Assembly: GCF_000744935.1 (NCBI RefSeq)
Contig: NZ_JQMW01000009.1
Coordinates: 682,001-746,000 of the forward strand
Direction of reading: 5' to 3'
From: Clostridium sp. KNHs214
Lineage (GTDB): Bacteria; Bacillota; Clostridia; Clostridiales; Clostridiaceae
Length of the DNA: 64,000 bases
Below are positions 30,139-39,355 of this stretch, piece after piece. The notes beneath the pieces are model-generated. The model was not told the DNA's origin. It saw nothing but the letters and a program-made list of their open reading frames with translations, and did not search any database. Position numbers and translations under genes: made by a program. Within the stretch, counting starts at the first letter, position 1, and the number at the start of each line of letters is the position of its first letter.

Positions 30139-30174
30139 AAGATAGATATTTGTTAAAATAATCTATCTTTTTTT
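30139..30174 (+). terminator. Terminator after the lipoprotein gene
   Basis: AAGATAGAT (30139-30147) pairs with ATCTATCTT (30161-30169), followed by a T-run. Confidence 0.88.
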
Positions 30175-30240
30175 GTCTACTGTTTTGTTTAAAAAATACA
30201 TTAAAGGATATAAATATAATAAGGAAGGGAGGAATTTTAT

Positions 30241-31740
30241 ATGGTTGTAATAAAGGAACATAACTTAGATGTTTTAAACTTAAAACTAGATATGGACGTG
30301 TTAAGTAAAATTTCAGGGAATATTGCTTATAAATTTTCCATCCTACCCTTTAATATAGAAGATGATAAAGTGTGTATTTTAGCTTCAAAGGAAATAAAAG
30401 AAAGTACCATAGATTATATTAAATTTATATATAAAAGAGATTTAAAAGTATATATAGCAGATAAAAAGGAAGTACTTATGGCGGTGAAAAAATATCACAA
30501 GAAGATGATTCTTCATGGAGCTATAAAAGAAATTGAAAAGAATAATATATTAAATAAGACTTTACATACTATTAGAAGTTCAGCGAATGTAGAAAATGCT
30601 CCAGTAGTTAAAATAGCCAATACTATAATTAATGAAGCTATAGCTATGAGAGCCAGTGATATTCACATAGAACCTTTTGAAAAAAATGTAATTATTAGAT
30701 TCAGAATAGATGGTTCATTGATAATTTATACAGAATTATCTAAAGAAGTTTATGTTTTTTTACTTTCAAGAATAAAAATTATGGCGGATATGGATATATC
30801 TAAAAAGTTCATGCCAGCAGATGGCAAAATTTATTATAAGCTAGAAGAAAAAGAATTTGACCTTAGAGTATCTACTTTGCCTACAGTGTATGGAGAAAAA
30901 ATAGTAATAAGAATCCTACATAAGGATGGAGAAAAACTTTCACTAGATGCATTAGGTTTTCAAAGAGAAAGCTGCAATTTAATAAAAAGGTGTATAGAGA
31001 AACCTAATGGAATGATTTTAGTTGCAGGACCTACTGGAAGTGGCAAAAGTACTACTCTTTATTCAATTTTAAAGGAGCTTAATGATAAGGAGTATAACAT
31101 TACAACCATAGAAGATCCTGTAGAGTATAACATGCCTTTTGTAAACCAAATAAATATAAATAATAAAGTAGGATTGACTTTTGCCCAGGGGTTAAGAAGT
31201 ATTCTGCGCCAAGACCCAGATATAATAATGATAGGAGAAATAAGAGATAGCGAAACGGCTAAGATAGCTGTTAAAGCTGCTATGACAGGGCATTTAGTAT
31301 TTTCAACATTGCATACTAAGGATTCCATAGGAACTATACTTAGGTTTATGGATATGGGTGTAGAAAATTATTTATTGGCGGACACTTTATTAACTGTAAT
31401 TTCCCAAAGACTTGTAAGAAAAATATGTAATCACTGTAAGGAAGGTTATAAACCTTCTAAGGAGGAAAGAATGGTTTTAAACTTAGGGGAAGAACAGTTG
31501 CTTTTTAGAGGAAAGGGATGTACTTATTGCAATAAAACTGGGTATTCTTCTAGAACAGTGCTTTATGAAATACTAGTCATAGGAGAAGAGGAAAGAGAAT
31601 TTATAAGAGGAATAGGGTCATTATATAAAGCTTCTTATGGCAAAAATCTTTCTTTAGGAAAATCACTAAAAGATAGAGGAATAGAATTAGTCAAAAAAGG
31701 TATAACTACCTATGAAGAAATAATAAAACACATTATATGA
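30241..31740 (+). CDS. pilB: Type IV pilus / type II secretion assembly ATPase (PilB/GspE)
   Basis: A 499-residue cytoplasmic hexameric ATPase that drives pilin polymerisation. The N-terminal GspE domain is followed by the ATPase core, with Walker A GPTGSGKSTT (about 263), Walker B-type DPDIIMIGEIRD (about 325), the His box GHLVFSTLHT, and a tetracysteine zinc site (CNHC near 396, CTYC near 427). It is the first gene of a ten-gene pilus-like operon. No PilT retraction ATPase is nearby. Confidence 0.93.
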   Translation: MVVIKEHNLDVLNLKLDMDVLSKISGNIAYKFSILPFNIEDDKVCILASKEIKESTIDYIKFIYKRDLKVYIADKKEVLMAVKKYHKKMILHGAIKEIEKNNILNKTLHTIRSSANVENAPVVKIANTIINEAIAMRASDIHIEPFEKNVIIRFRIDGSLIIYTELSKEVYVFLLSRIKIMADMDISKKFMPADGKIYYKLEEKEFDLRVSTLPTVYGEKIVIRILHKDGEKLSLDALGFQRESCNLIKRCIEKPNGMILVAGPTGSGKSTTLYSILKELNDKEYNITTIEDPVEYNMPFVNQININNKVGLTFAQGLRSILRQDPDIIMIGEIRDSETAKIAVKAAMTGHLVFSTLHTKDSIGTILRFMDMGVENYLLADTLLTVISQRLVRKICNHCKEGYKPSKEERMVLNLGEEQLLFRGKGCTYCNKTGYSSRTVLYEILVIGEEEREFIRGIGSLYKASYGKNLSLGKSLKDRGIELVKKGITTYEEIIKHII

Positions 31741-31774
31741 AAATATATATTTCATAATAAATGCAGGTGAAAAA

Positions 31775-32947
31775 ATGAAAAGGTATAATTATAAGGCTTT
31801 AGATATAAATAAAAACAAAGTTAAAGGTGCATATGATTGCAATAATGTTGAAGAGATGATAAAAAATTTAAACAGTAAAAAATTATTTTTATTGGATTGT
31901 AAGGAAATAAGAAAAGATAAATTAAATGTAAAAAGAAAACTTTCACTAAAAGAAACTTATTTATTTTGTCAGCAATTTTACCATTTAATAAAATCTGGTA
32001 TAAGTATACCAGAATCACTGCGTTTACTGGGATTGGGATTTAAAGATGAATTTATTAGAAAAAAAACTTGGGAGCTTTTTCAATTAGTTTCTCAAGGAGA
32101 AAGTTTGTATAGTGCTATGGAAAATTTAAAAGGAGTATATCCCTCATTTATGATGGCTATGATTAAAATAGGGGAAGAAAGCGGAAATTTAGAGCAGGTA
32201 TTTTATAGACTAAGTAAACATTATTATTATTCACAGGAACTGAAGAATAAGATTAAAAAATCATTGACATATCCAATAATAACATTAGCAATTTCTGCAG
32301 TGGCCATGATATTACTTAGAGTTAAGGCTATACCTACTTTTACCAATATGATTGTGGAAATGGGTGGCGCTGTGCCTATAAGTACAAATATATTTATATT
32401 TTTATTTGATAAGGGATTTATGCTTATGGGTATACTTATAATGTTATTTTTATTATGCTTTAAGTTAAACAATAGTTATATTGAAAAGATAAAATTTAAA
32501 ATGCCCTGTATATCTAAATATATTTTAATGTGGGAAGAAATAAAGTTTGTAAAAAGCTTAAGCATATTGTTAAAAAGTGGCGTAAATGTAATAGTGTCTT
32601 TGCAAACCATTATAGAAGCTGCCGATAGTATTTATATCAGGGAAAAATATATAGTTGCTTTAGATAGAATTAAAAAGGGAAGTAGTATTTGGAGGACACT
32701 AGAAGAAACAGAGATATTTCAAAGTTTTACTATTTCCATGATTTCTATAGCAGAAACCAGTGGTGATATGGAAGAAGGACTAAATAATGTGGAGAAGATT
32801 CTAGAAGAGGAATTTAAATATAAGTTAAATAAAGGTTCTGAAGTTATAGAGCCAGCATTAATAGTATTTATATCTATATTTATAGGTATGATAATAATTG
32901 CTGCTTTAATGCCTATTATAAATATGACTTCATCTATTAACGTTTAG
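31775..32947 (+). CDS. pilC: Pilus platform membrane protein (PilC/GspF)
   Basis: The inner-membrane platform protein that couples the PilB motor to pilin extraction. The 390-residue protein has two T2SSF domains (about 65-190 and 265-385), each ending in membrane helices, and the motifs FCQQFYHLIKSGISIPESL and FVKSLSILLKSGVNVIVSL. It follows pilB closely and precedes the pilin genes. Confidence 0.92.
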   Translation: MKRYNYKALDINKNKVKGAYDCNNVEEMIKNLNSKKLFLLDCKEIRKDKLNVKRKLSLKETYLFCQQFYHLIKSGISIPESLRLLGLGFKDEFIRKKTWELFQLVSQGESLYSAMENLKGVYPSFMMAMIKIGEESGNLEQVFYRLSKHYYYSQELKNKIKKSLTYPIITLAISAVAMILLRVKAIPTFTNMIVEMGGAVPISTNIFIFLFDKGFMLMGILIMLFLLCFKLNNSYIEKIKFKMPCISKYILMWEEIKFVKSLSILLKSGVNVIVSLQTIIEAADSIYIREKYIVALDRIKKGSSIWRTLEETEIFQSFTISMISIAETSGDMEEGLNNVEKILEEEFKYKLNKGSEVIEPALIVFISIFIGMIIIAALMPIINMTSSINV

Positions 32948-32967
32948 GATAATATGGAGATGGTGTT

Positions 32968-33390
32968 TTGAAGACGTTTATAAATAAAGGATTCACATTT
33001 ATAGAGCTTATTATAGTTATATCTATAATTTCAATAATAACTTTAATAGCTATGCCAAATTATCTAAAGTACAGAGAATATGTCATTAGGGAAGAAACTT
33101 TAAATATAGGAAAAGGTATATATTTAAGTGCCGTGGATTATTACTTCATTAATAGTAAAGACAGTATTAGTGGTGATGATATAGACTCTATGAAGAAGTT
33201 TATTCAAGAAGATGTGGGGCTTCCTATAATTAGTGTAGATAAAATAAAATCTTCAGTAGAACATATTTTAGATATTAAGTATTATTATAAGGCGAATTCA
33301 TATAAATGTGAAGTGAATTTAAACAGAAATAAATGCAAGATATTTTATATAAAGAATAATAGTGAAAATCTAATTTACCAAAATTATTGA
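32968..33390 (+). CDS. Type IV pilin-like protein, probable major pilin
   Basis: A 140-residue prepilin: a short leader ending in Gly (KTFINKG), then the conserved FTFIELIIVISIISIITLIA helix with Glu5. The leader would be cut by a prepilin peptidase, which is not encoded here. The C-terminal half has two cysteines (YKCEV, NKCKI) that may form a disulfide. It starts at TTG after GGAGATGG. First and best-formed of five pilin-like genes. Confidence 0.85.
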   Translation: MKTFINKGFTFIELIIVISIISIITLIAMPNYLKYREYVIREETLNIGKGIYLSAVDYYFINSKDSISGDDIDSMKKFIQEDVGLPIISVDKIKSSVEHILDIKYYYKANSYKCEVNLNRNKCKIFYIKNNSENLIYQNY

Positions 33391-33406
33391 GAATGGAAGG
33401 GAGCAG

Positions 33407-33844
33407 ATGAAAAAAGCATATACACTAATAGAAATTTTAATAGTAATATCTTTAATTTCACTAATTTACTGTGGAACAATGTTTACCTATAGAAATTTTA
33501 ATAAAGTAAAGAAGAATTTAGATATGAATTTTTATGCTAATAATATAGTACTATTCATAAATAAGTGTAAAAGCTATTGTAAAAGCAATGGTGTCAATGG
33601 AACAATACAGCGATTTGAACAAGAAAATGGTTTGGTATTTACATATAATTCTCAAAGAATAGACACTTTAACATTGCCTTCAGATATACAAATAGAAAAT
33701 ATTAATATTGAACGTGAAAAAATAGAAATAAGCAGTTTAGGTTTTACAAGTAGTGCCTGTACTATAAAATTAAACAATTGTTATGAGAAAAAAAGGGTGA
33801 CAATTGAAGTTGGGACTGGATATACAAAGGTTAAGGTGGATTAA
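33407..33844 (+). CDS. Minor pilin-like protein (GspH type)
   Basis: A 145-residue protein with a short leader and a pilin helix (AYTLIEILIVISLISLIYCG), then a small globular domain. The last residue before the cut is Ala rather than Gly, as seen in some minor pseudopilins. It is 16 bp after the previous gene and has GGGAGCAG upstream. Confidence 0.8.
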   Translation: MKKAYTLIEILIVISLISLIYCGTMFTYRNFNKVKKNLDMNFYANNIVLFINKCKSYCKSNGVNGTIQRFEQENGLVFTYNSQRIDTLTLPSDIQIENINIEREKIEISSLGFTSSACTIKLNNCYEKKRVTIEVGTGYTKVKVD

Positions 33845-33848
33845 AATT

Positions 33849-34292
33849 ATGAAAAGAAGTAAGGGATTTGGGTTTGTAGAAGTTCTGTGCAGTGCGTGCA
33901 TATTTTTTATGGTTATTGCTTCTGTATTTAAACTTAAGATAACCATGAATAATATTGCTAAGCGCCAGAAAACTATTGAAAGCTACTATTGTTTTTTATC
34001 TGGACTTAAATATAATTTATTAAAAAATGCTACTTATGAAGAAGTAAAAAACTTAAAAGAAAATGAGAAATTAAACATACCAAAAGAGAAAATAAATATA
34101 GATTTAATGTGCAGCGAAGAGCTAGAAAGTGTTTTTACAAAGGAAATAAATAATGATTGTCCAAGGATAACCATGGAAATAGAAGATTTTAAAGATGAAA
34201 GTGTGTTGAAAATAAGACTAAAGCTGTGTTTTTTAGTGAATGGACAGCAAAAGGAATCAATTACAGAATTTTTAAAGGGGAATTATCAATGA
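33849..34292 (+). CDS. Minor pilin-like protein
   Basis: About 147 residues. Starting at 33849 gives MKRSKGFGFVEVLCSACIFFMVI, a prepilin leader with Gly before the cleavage site and Glu5 retained. The remainder is unassigned. It begins 4 bp after the previous gene and overlaps the next by 4 bp. An upstream in-frame extension would overlap the preceding coding sequence and lacks the leader arrangement. Confidence 0.72.
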   Translation: MKRSKGFGFVEVLCSACIFFMVIASVFKLKITMNNIAKRQKTIESYYCFLSGLKYNLLKNATYEEVKNLKENEKLNIPKEKINIDLMCSEELESVFTKEINNDCPRITMEIEDFKDESVLKIRLKLCFLVNGQQKESITEFLKGNYQ

Positions 34293-34735
34293 AGAAAAAA
34301 GCTTTTACGCTTATAGAACTAATAATATCAGTGAGTATTGCATCTATAATATTTTCTCTAGAGATTAAAGTTTTAGCTAGGGAAATAAGAAGCTTTTCAA
34401 GAATACGTGAAGACACTGTTAGTTATTCATCTATAAGTGAAGGTTTGAATTTTATTCATAAAGTTTTATATGGTAATGGAAGAGTACAAGTAAACAATGA
34501 TACTATTGAGATAATTAATGAAAAAAAGAATAAAAAAGGGTGCATAAAATTACAAGAAAATGCATTGAAAATAGAATATGAAGATATAAATTCTAATACA
34601 GGTAGGAAGAATTCCAACAACATTTGTAGAAAGATTAAAGATTTCCAAGTGCGTAAAAATGGAAAAGTTTTGTTTATAAAGATTTCGGATAAAAATGGGA
34701 GGGAGTGTTCAAGATTTATACCAGTGGAAAATTAA
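34289..34735 (+). CDS. Minor pilin-like protein (GspJ-like)
   Basis: About 148 residues with a textbook prepilin start at 34289 (MKKKAFTLIELIISVSIASI). AAGGGG precedes it. The C-terminal part (residues about 40-148) resembles pseudopilins only in general character. The position fits a GspJ/PilW-like tip subunit, which is inference. Confidence 0.78.
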   Translation: MKKKAFTLIELIISVSIASIIFSLEIKVLAREIRSFSRIREDTVSYSSISEGLNFIHKVLYGNGRVQVNNDTIEIINEKKNKKGCIKLQENALKIEYEDINSNTGRKNSNNICRKIKDFQVRKNGKVLFIKISDKNGRECSRFIPVEN

Positions 34736-35178
34736 AAAAAAGAGGCTATATATTTATTTATACTATATTTACTGTGATTATACTTATTACATTGGTAAAT
34801 TACACTGTTTCCTTAAATATTTCAAATATAACCATAAATAATTATATCAAAAATTATCAATTACAGAATAATATAAAAAAGGATAATAAGGAAGTTTTAC
34901 TTGGAGAATTATATAATGCTATTAACAAAAAAGCTAAATTGTTGAATTACGAAGAAATAAAAGAATGTTTAAAAAGTGAATTGAATGATAGGTTATGTTA
35001 TGAAGGAGCCTTTATAGAATACCTAGAACCGGAGGGAAAATACACATTTTTGGAACCAGATATATATTTTCAAGTAGTTACTACATTTTCTCCAGTATAT
35101 AAAATAAAGGAAATATATAGGTGTACCATAGAAGATGAAAAACTTAGATTTATATATGTTTTGGCAGATAATTACTAA
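34705..35178 (+). CDS. Membrane-anchored protein of the pilus cluster (PilX/GspK-like position)
   Basis: A 157-residue protein with a basic N-terminus and one hydrophobic helix (YIFIYTIFTVIILITLVNYTV), then a soluble domain. It lacks the conserved Glu5 of pilins. GspK and PilX-type subunits often lack Glu5 and sit at this place in clusters, so this is a reasonable but unproven assignment. It overlaps the previous gene by 31 bp, with a GTG start directly after GGGAGGGA. Confidence 0.6.
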   Translation: MFKIYTSGKLKKRGYIFIYTIFTVIILITLVNYTVSLNISNITINNYIKNYQLQNNIKKDNKEVLLGELYNAINKKAKLLNYEEIKECLKSELNDRLCYEGAFIEYLEPEGKYTFLEPDIYFQVVTTFSPVYKIKEIYRCTIEDEKLRFIYVLADNY

Positions 35179-35238
35179 ATGGAGATTTTAAAATGTAGAT
35201 AGCTGTGGAACGATTACAAAAAGAGAGGAGAAAAATTT

Positions 35239-35970
35239 TTGTTTAAAAAAGGTGCATTAATAAAAATAGAAGATAGAGATACTTTTTTATGGAACAAAAG
35301 CAAATTTGAAAGTATCAAAAATGCAAATATAGATCTGAAAAATAGAAATTTATATCTAATAGTAGAAGGAGAAAGAGTGTACATTAAGCTCTTAAGTGTT
35401 CCTAAAGTGGCAAAAGAGAAATTATATAAAATAATAGAATATCAACTAAAATACTATTTTACAGACATGGAGGAAATATTATTTGACTACTATATATGTA
35501 AAAAATTAAAAAAGTCCTACGATGTATTAGTTTTTTGTGTTAGTTCTAGAAAACTTAACAGATTGCAGGGTTTATTAGAAGAAAAAAATAAATTAAAAAT
35601 AGTAAATTTAATACAATTTGTTATTTTAGATTATGTTAAAAGCTATATAAATGATGTCCAATACACATTGATTTTTATGAACAAAAATAATTTATATATA
35701 ATGGTTGTAAAAAATGAAATTTTAATAGAGAATTCCATGATTAGAGATTTTACTGGGAATTTTAAAGATTTTTTTCTAGAATTTAATCCTATAATAGAAA
35801 ATCAAGGTGTAAATAATGGAGAATGTAACATATATGCATTGTGGTTTTATTATGATGACATACTGGAGCAATTAAGCAAAAACTATAAATTAACGGTATT
35901 GAATTATAGTGAAGACACTATAATGGAAGGCTTCATGAAAGAGGGGAAGTGCAAAATTTGCATAAGATAA
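35239..35970 (+). CDS. PilM-like protein
   Basis: A 243-residue protein with no membrane segment, placed before PilN- and PilO-like genes as PilM is. It has ESIKNANIDLKNRNLYLIVEG and VYIKLLSVPKVAKEKLYKII, resembling the start of the actin-like PilM/GspL cytoplasmic fold, but it is shorter than usual PilM (about 350), and the nucleotide motifs are not obvious. Start TTG after GAGGAG at a 7-bp distance. Confidence 0.62.
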   Translation: MFKKGALIKIEDRDTFLWNKSKFESIKNANIDLKNRNLYLIVEGERVYIKLLSVPKVAKEKLYKIIEYQLKYYFTDMEEILFDYYICKKLKKSYDVLVFCVSSRKLNRLQGLLEEKNKLKIVNLIQFVILDYVKSYINDVQYTLIFMNKNNLYIMVVKNEILIENSMIRDFTGNFKDFFLEFNPIIENQGVNNGECNIYALWFYYDDILEQLSKNYKLTVLNYSEDTIMEGFMKEGKCKICIR

Positions 35971-36410
35971 ATTTTTTACCTGTGAAGTATAGAGAAAAAA
36001 GTAAAAATAAAGTTTTTATAATTAATTTTATAATTTTTTTTATAATTGATACACTTCTATTATTAAATATTTTCTTTTATAAGAGAAAAATAGAAGATAT
36101 AACTAGATATGTAGAGGGGAGTAAAAGAAATTTTCCTGTAAAACAAAACAATAATAGTAAAAACAAAAATATTAGAGTTATAGATAATTTAAGGTGTTTT
36201 TATAGTTTTTTAAAAGATGAAATTATAGTTATTGATATAAGTTCAAATGAAAAAGAAATTGAGTTTTCAGGGAATGCAAGTGATATAAAGGATTATATAA
36301 ATTTTTTAGAAAAAGTGGAAAAAGATAAAAGATATAAAATTAAGAATTTTAACAATATAAGTAAAAAAGGAAAAGAGATAAATTTTAACATAAAATTGGA
36401 AGTGAAATAA
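35949..36410 (+). CDS. PilN-like membrane protein
   Basis: About 150 residues: a short N-terminus with INFLPVKYREK, the PilM-binding type motif of PilN, one transmembrane helix (FIINFIIFFIIDTLLLLNIFF), and a periplasm-side domain. Start is either GTG 35949 or TTG 35958; the second gives the more usual PilN N-terminus. It overlaps the PilM-like gene. Confidence 0.68.
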   Translation: MQNLHKINFLPVKYREKSKNKVFIINFIIFFIIDTLLLLNIFFYKRKIEDITRYVEGSKRNFPVKQNNNSKNKNIRVIDNLRCFYSFLKDEIIVIDISSNEKEIEFSGNASDIKDYINFLEKVEKDKRYKIKNFNNISKKGKEINFNIKLEVK

Positions 36411-36823
36411 TGACAAGAAAAAAAACTTTAACTATGGTAATGATGATTATTGTTTTTATAGCACTAATTTTATATGATTATAGATTACATAAGGAACTAA
36501 AAGTTAAAACAAATAATTTAAATTCTATTAATCAGTATAAAAGACAAACTAAAAATATAGGAAAAAAAGAAAAAGTAGAATATAGTTATGTATTGAAGGA
36601 AATTCAGACAGTGAAAACTTTAGAAATAGATGAAATGTTAGTAGAAAAGAATGATAAAAACCATAGTGTGAAATTGCGTCTACTATATATTAAACCCTTA
36701 GAAGAATTTATAATTGATGAAGAAATAAAAGAAATTTTTACGAAAAACAAAAATTTTAATATTAAAAGTGTCATTTTAAAAGAAAATAAGGTAATAATAA
36801 GTATGGAATGTGTTTTAAGTTAA
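36410..36823 (+). CDS. PilO-like membrane protein
   Basis: A 137-residue protein with one N-terminal membrane helix (LTMVMMIIVFIALILYDYRL) and a small extracytoplasmic domain, last in the pilus operon and after the PilN-like gene. PilN and PilO normally form a dimer linking the platform to PilM. The assignment rests on size, topology and position. The ATG overlaps the previous stop (TAATG). Confidence 0.6.
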   Translation: MTRKKTLTMVMMIIVFIALILYDYRLHKELKVKTNNLNSINQYKRQTKNIGKKEKVEYSYVLKEIQTVKTLEIDEMLVEKNDKNHSVKLRLLYIKPLEEFIIDEEIKEIFTKNKNFNIKSVILKENKVIISMECVLS

Positions 36824-36958
36824 AGTGATAAAATACATATGTAAATATCATATGATAAAAGAAATATTTGCAAATATCAATTACTTTTGATAAAATATCA
36901 TTGTTCAACATATGAGATTGCATTGAGTATGCATATGATGGATGTAGATGCAATATAA

Positions 36959-36988
36959 TTGTATTGATTGCCTACTAAAGGTTATAAT
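36959..36988 (+). promoter_or_regulatory. Probable efp promoter
   Basis: TTGTAT (36959-36964) and a perfect TATAAT (36983-36988) with an 18-bp spacer lie about 37 bp before the efp start. This supports separating efp from the pilus operon. Confidence 0.55.
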
Positions 36989-37024
36989 AATAAAATGAAA
37001 TTTATTTTTTTGGAGGGATACCGA

Positions 37025-37582
37025 ATGATTTCAGCAGGAGAGTTAAGAAAAGGAACAACTTTTGAATTAGATGGACAAGTTTTTACAGTAGTAGATTTCT
37101 TACATGTAAAGCCAGGTAAAGGAGCAGCGTTCGTAAGAACAAAAATCAAGAACGTTATATCTGGGGGAGTTATAGAAAGAACATTTAATCCAACTGAAAA
37201 ATTACAAGAAGCTGTTATAGAAAGAAAAGAAATGCAATACTTATACTCTGATGGAGAACTATATTACTTCATGGATCAAGAAACTTATGAGCAAATTCCT
37301 TTAAACTATGAAAAAGTTGAAGATGCTATAAAATTCTTAAAAGAAAACATGTTTGCAGTTATAAAGTTCTTTAAAGGAGAAGCTTTCTCAGTAGAAGCTC
37401 CAAACTTTGTAGAACTTCAAGTAGTTGAAACAGAGCCAAGTGTTAAGGGTAACACAGCTACTAACGTTACAAAAGCAGCTAAAATGGAAACTGGAGCAAC
37501 AATTCAAGTGCCTCTATTTGTAGAAGAAGGACAAATGGTGAGAATAGATACAAGAACTGGAGAATATATGGAAAGAGTTTAG
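37025..37582 (+). CDS. efp: Translation elongation factor P
   Basis: EF-P enters the ribosomal E site and relieves stalling at polyproline stretches. The 185-residue protein has the three beta domains: KOW-like start ([17 protein letters not shown]), [14 protein letters not shown] with the exposed loop lysine near residue 32, and the signature [20 protein letters not shown] near the end. The start at 37025 follows GGAGGG; a longer upstream reading is not conserved. Confidence 0.96.
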   Translation: MISAGELRKGTTFELDGQVFTVVDFLHVKPGKGAAFVRTKIKNVISGGVIERTFNPTEKLQEAVIERKEMQYLYSDGELYYFMDQETYEQIPLNYEKVEDAIKFLKENMFAVIKFFKGEAFSVEAPNFVELQVVETEPSVKGNTATNVTKAAKMETGATIQVPLFVEEGQMVRIDTRTGEYMERV

Positions 37583-37626
37583 GTTATACTAATTATAACT
37601 TAAATTGTTTATAAGGAAGTGGTTAT

Positions 37627-38037
37627 ATGAATTCGGTTAAGCAAAAGGTATCCTATCTTAAAGGATACATAGATGGATTGCACATAGATTCGGAAACAAA
37701 AGAGGGAAAAGTAATTAAAGAAATTATAGGTATACTAGAATGTATATCTGATGAAATTTGTTCTCTTAAAAATTCTAATGGTGAAATAAAAGAATACATA
37801 GAACAAATTGACAATGATTTAATAAATGTTGAAGATGAAATATATGGATTAAGTGAAGATCTCATTGATGAGGGCTGTGAGTATAATGAGGATGATTTTA
37901 GGGAAATGAAATGTCCTAGTTGTAATGAGTCTATATTTATAGACAAAACACTATTCCAAAGCAATGAACATTTAGAATGCCCTAATTGCAGATATAATAT
38001 AGTTTTATGTAGCAAAGAGGAAGAAAAAACTGAATAG
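37627..38037 (+). CDS. CD1247-type protein with zinc ribbon
   Basis: A 136-residue acidic protein: an N-terminal helical domain (about 1-80, VSYLKGYIDGLHIDSETKEGKVI) as in the clostridial CD1247 family, and a C-terminal zinc ribbon with CPSC and CPNC pairs (about 96-119). Function unknown. The gene between efp and spoIIIAA is conserved in many clostridia. Confidence 0.82.
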   Translation: MNSVKQKVSYLKGYIDGLHIDSETKEGKVIKEIIGILECISDEICSLKNSNGEIKEYIEQIDNDLINVEDEIYGLSEDLIDEGCEYNEDDFREMKCPSCNESIFIDKTLFQSNEHLECPNCRYNIVLCSKEEEKTE

Positions 38038-38056
38038 AATGTAACCGAGAAGTGTC

Positions 38057-38101
38057 AAAGAAAAGGGGAGTATGTACTTAAAGTATTACTGCCCTCTTTT
38101 A
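38057..38101 (+). terminator. Terminator after the CD1247-type gene
   Basis: AAAGAAAAGGGGAGTA pairs imperfectly with TACTGCCCTCTTTT; the 3' arm is T-rich. The hairpin ends 14 bp before repeat copy B. Confidence 0.6.
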
Positions 38102-38114
38102 TAGGTTAGAATTA

Positions 38115-38275
38115 AGGTACATGAAAAGAAATAACAAGTCAAAGGTGCTAGTATATTTTGTGTTATACAAGGAAGCAGGTTCTGTCGCTAGTAATACTAT
38201 CGGCGGATCCTGCTGATGAAGTATGACGCAAAATATACTAGAATATTGACTTATTATTTATTTGAATGTGCCTTA
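38115..38275 (-). repeat. 161-bp palindromic repeat element, copy B
   Basis: Same element as 17929-18089 but inverted. Ends AATAACAAGTCA (38130-38141) and TGACTTATTATT (38247-38258); the central CCGCCGATAGTATTACTAG is on the minus strand (complement of 38188-38206). An inner stem reads GCAGG/CCTGC where copy A has GTAG/CTAC, so arm changes are paired. Like copy A it lies directly after a terminator in an intergenic gap. Confidence 0.8.
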
Positions 38276-38304
38276 ATATTTGCAATTATAAAAAGCAGTA
38301 TATG

Positions 38305-38358
38305 AAAAGCAGTAGTATAAAAGAATTAACTTTTATATTACTGCTTTTTATATTTTTG
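38305..38358 (+). terminator. Strong terminator upstream of spoIIIA
   Basis: A 19-bp stem (38305-38323 with 38330-38348, one G-T pair) with a 6-nt loop, followed by a T-rich run. It isolates spoIIIA from upstream transcription. Confidence 0.85.
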
Positions 38359-38438
38359 TTATTTAGAAATATTTAAAAATTAAGTAATAAATTCCATACA
38401 TAACAAATAGAAATTAATTAAGAGGGGAGGAATATTTG

Positions 38439-39344
38439 ATGTACTTATATGGTTTAGAGAAATTTCTAAGTGAACCGTTAATTAAGTTAATAAAAAACAC
38501 AGAAGAATTGGACAAACTTCAAGAAATACGCATAAGAATAGGAAAACCTATAATTTTAGGAATAAATAATAATGAATTTTTAAAGGACTATATTCCTAAA
38601 GAGGAAGAGCTAAAAAGCATTGTTCAAAGATTTAGCAGCTACTCACTGTATGCCTTTGATGAAGAAATAAGGCAGGGATACATTACTATAAAGGGTGGAC
38701 ATAGAATTGGTATATGTGGAAGTTGTGTGGTAGAAAAAGATAGAATAAAAACAATAAAAAATATAAGCTCCATAAATATTAGAATTTGTAGACAAATAAA
38801 AGGTTGTGCGGATAAAATAATGCCTTTTTTAATTGAACAGGGAGACATAATGAATACAATAATAATTTCACCACCAAAATGCGGTAAAACTACTTTGATA
38901 AGAGATATAACTAGAAATGTATCTAATGGCATAAAAGGAATGATTACTGGGAAAAAGGTTTCTGTAATAGATGAAAGAAGTGAAATATCAGGATGTTATC
39001 TAGGCGTGCCCCAAATGGATGTAGGAATAAGGACTGATGTTTTAGATAGCTGTCCTAAAAGCTATGGCATATCCATGGCAATAAGAAGTATGGCGCCAGA
39101 AGTTATAGTTTCCGATGAAATAGGAACATATAGGGATATGGAAAATATAATACTTGCACTAAATTCTGGAGTGAAGGTTATTACAACTATACACGGGTAT
39201 GACGAAAAGGATCTTTACAGAAGACCAGTATTTAAGGAAATAATGGATAATAAAGTTTTCACTAGAGCTATAATACTTAGTAACGCCAAGGGCGTTGGTA
39301 CTGTGGAGTATATATACGATTTTAATAGTAATAATAAAATTTAG
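38439..39344 (+). CDS. spoIIIAA: Stage III sporulation ATPase SpoIIIAA
   Basis: SpoIIIAA is the secretion-type ATPase of the mother cell-forespore channel (feeding tube) that keeps SigG active after engulfment. The protein has about 301 residues. P-loop PPKCGKTTL near residue 145, VIDERSEISG near 180 and VIVSDEIGT near 224 are visible. ATG 38439 lies 8 bp after GGGGAGG; TTG 38436 is also possible. First of eight adjacent spoIIIA genes; a SigE-like -10 (CATACA, 38395-38400) precedes it, but I see no firm -35. Confidence 0.95.
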   Translation: MYLYGLEKFLSEPLIKLIKNTEELDKLQEIRIRIGKPIILGINNNEFLKDYIPKEEELKSIVQRFSSYSLYAFDEEIRQGYITIKGGHRIGICGSCVVEKDRIKTIKNISSINIRICRQIKGCADKIMPFLIEQGDIMNTIIISPPKCGKTTLIRDITRNVSNGIKGMITGKKVSVIDERSEISGCYLGVPQMDVGIRTDVLDSCPKSYGISMAIRSMAPEVIVSDEIGTYRDMENIILALNSGVKVITTIHGYDEKDLYRRPVFKEIMDNKVFTRAIILSNAKGVGTVEYIYDFNSNNKI

Positions 39345-39355
39345 GAGAGGTGGCT

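Noticed and set aside
38365-38400. Complete SigE promoter of spoIIIA
   Set aside because: A CATACA -10 is visible but no -35 at the right distance, so it is only mentioned under spoIIIAA.
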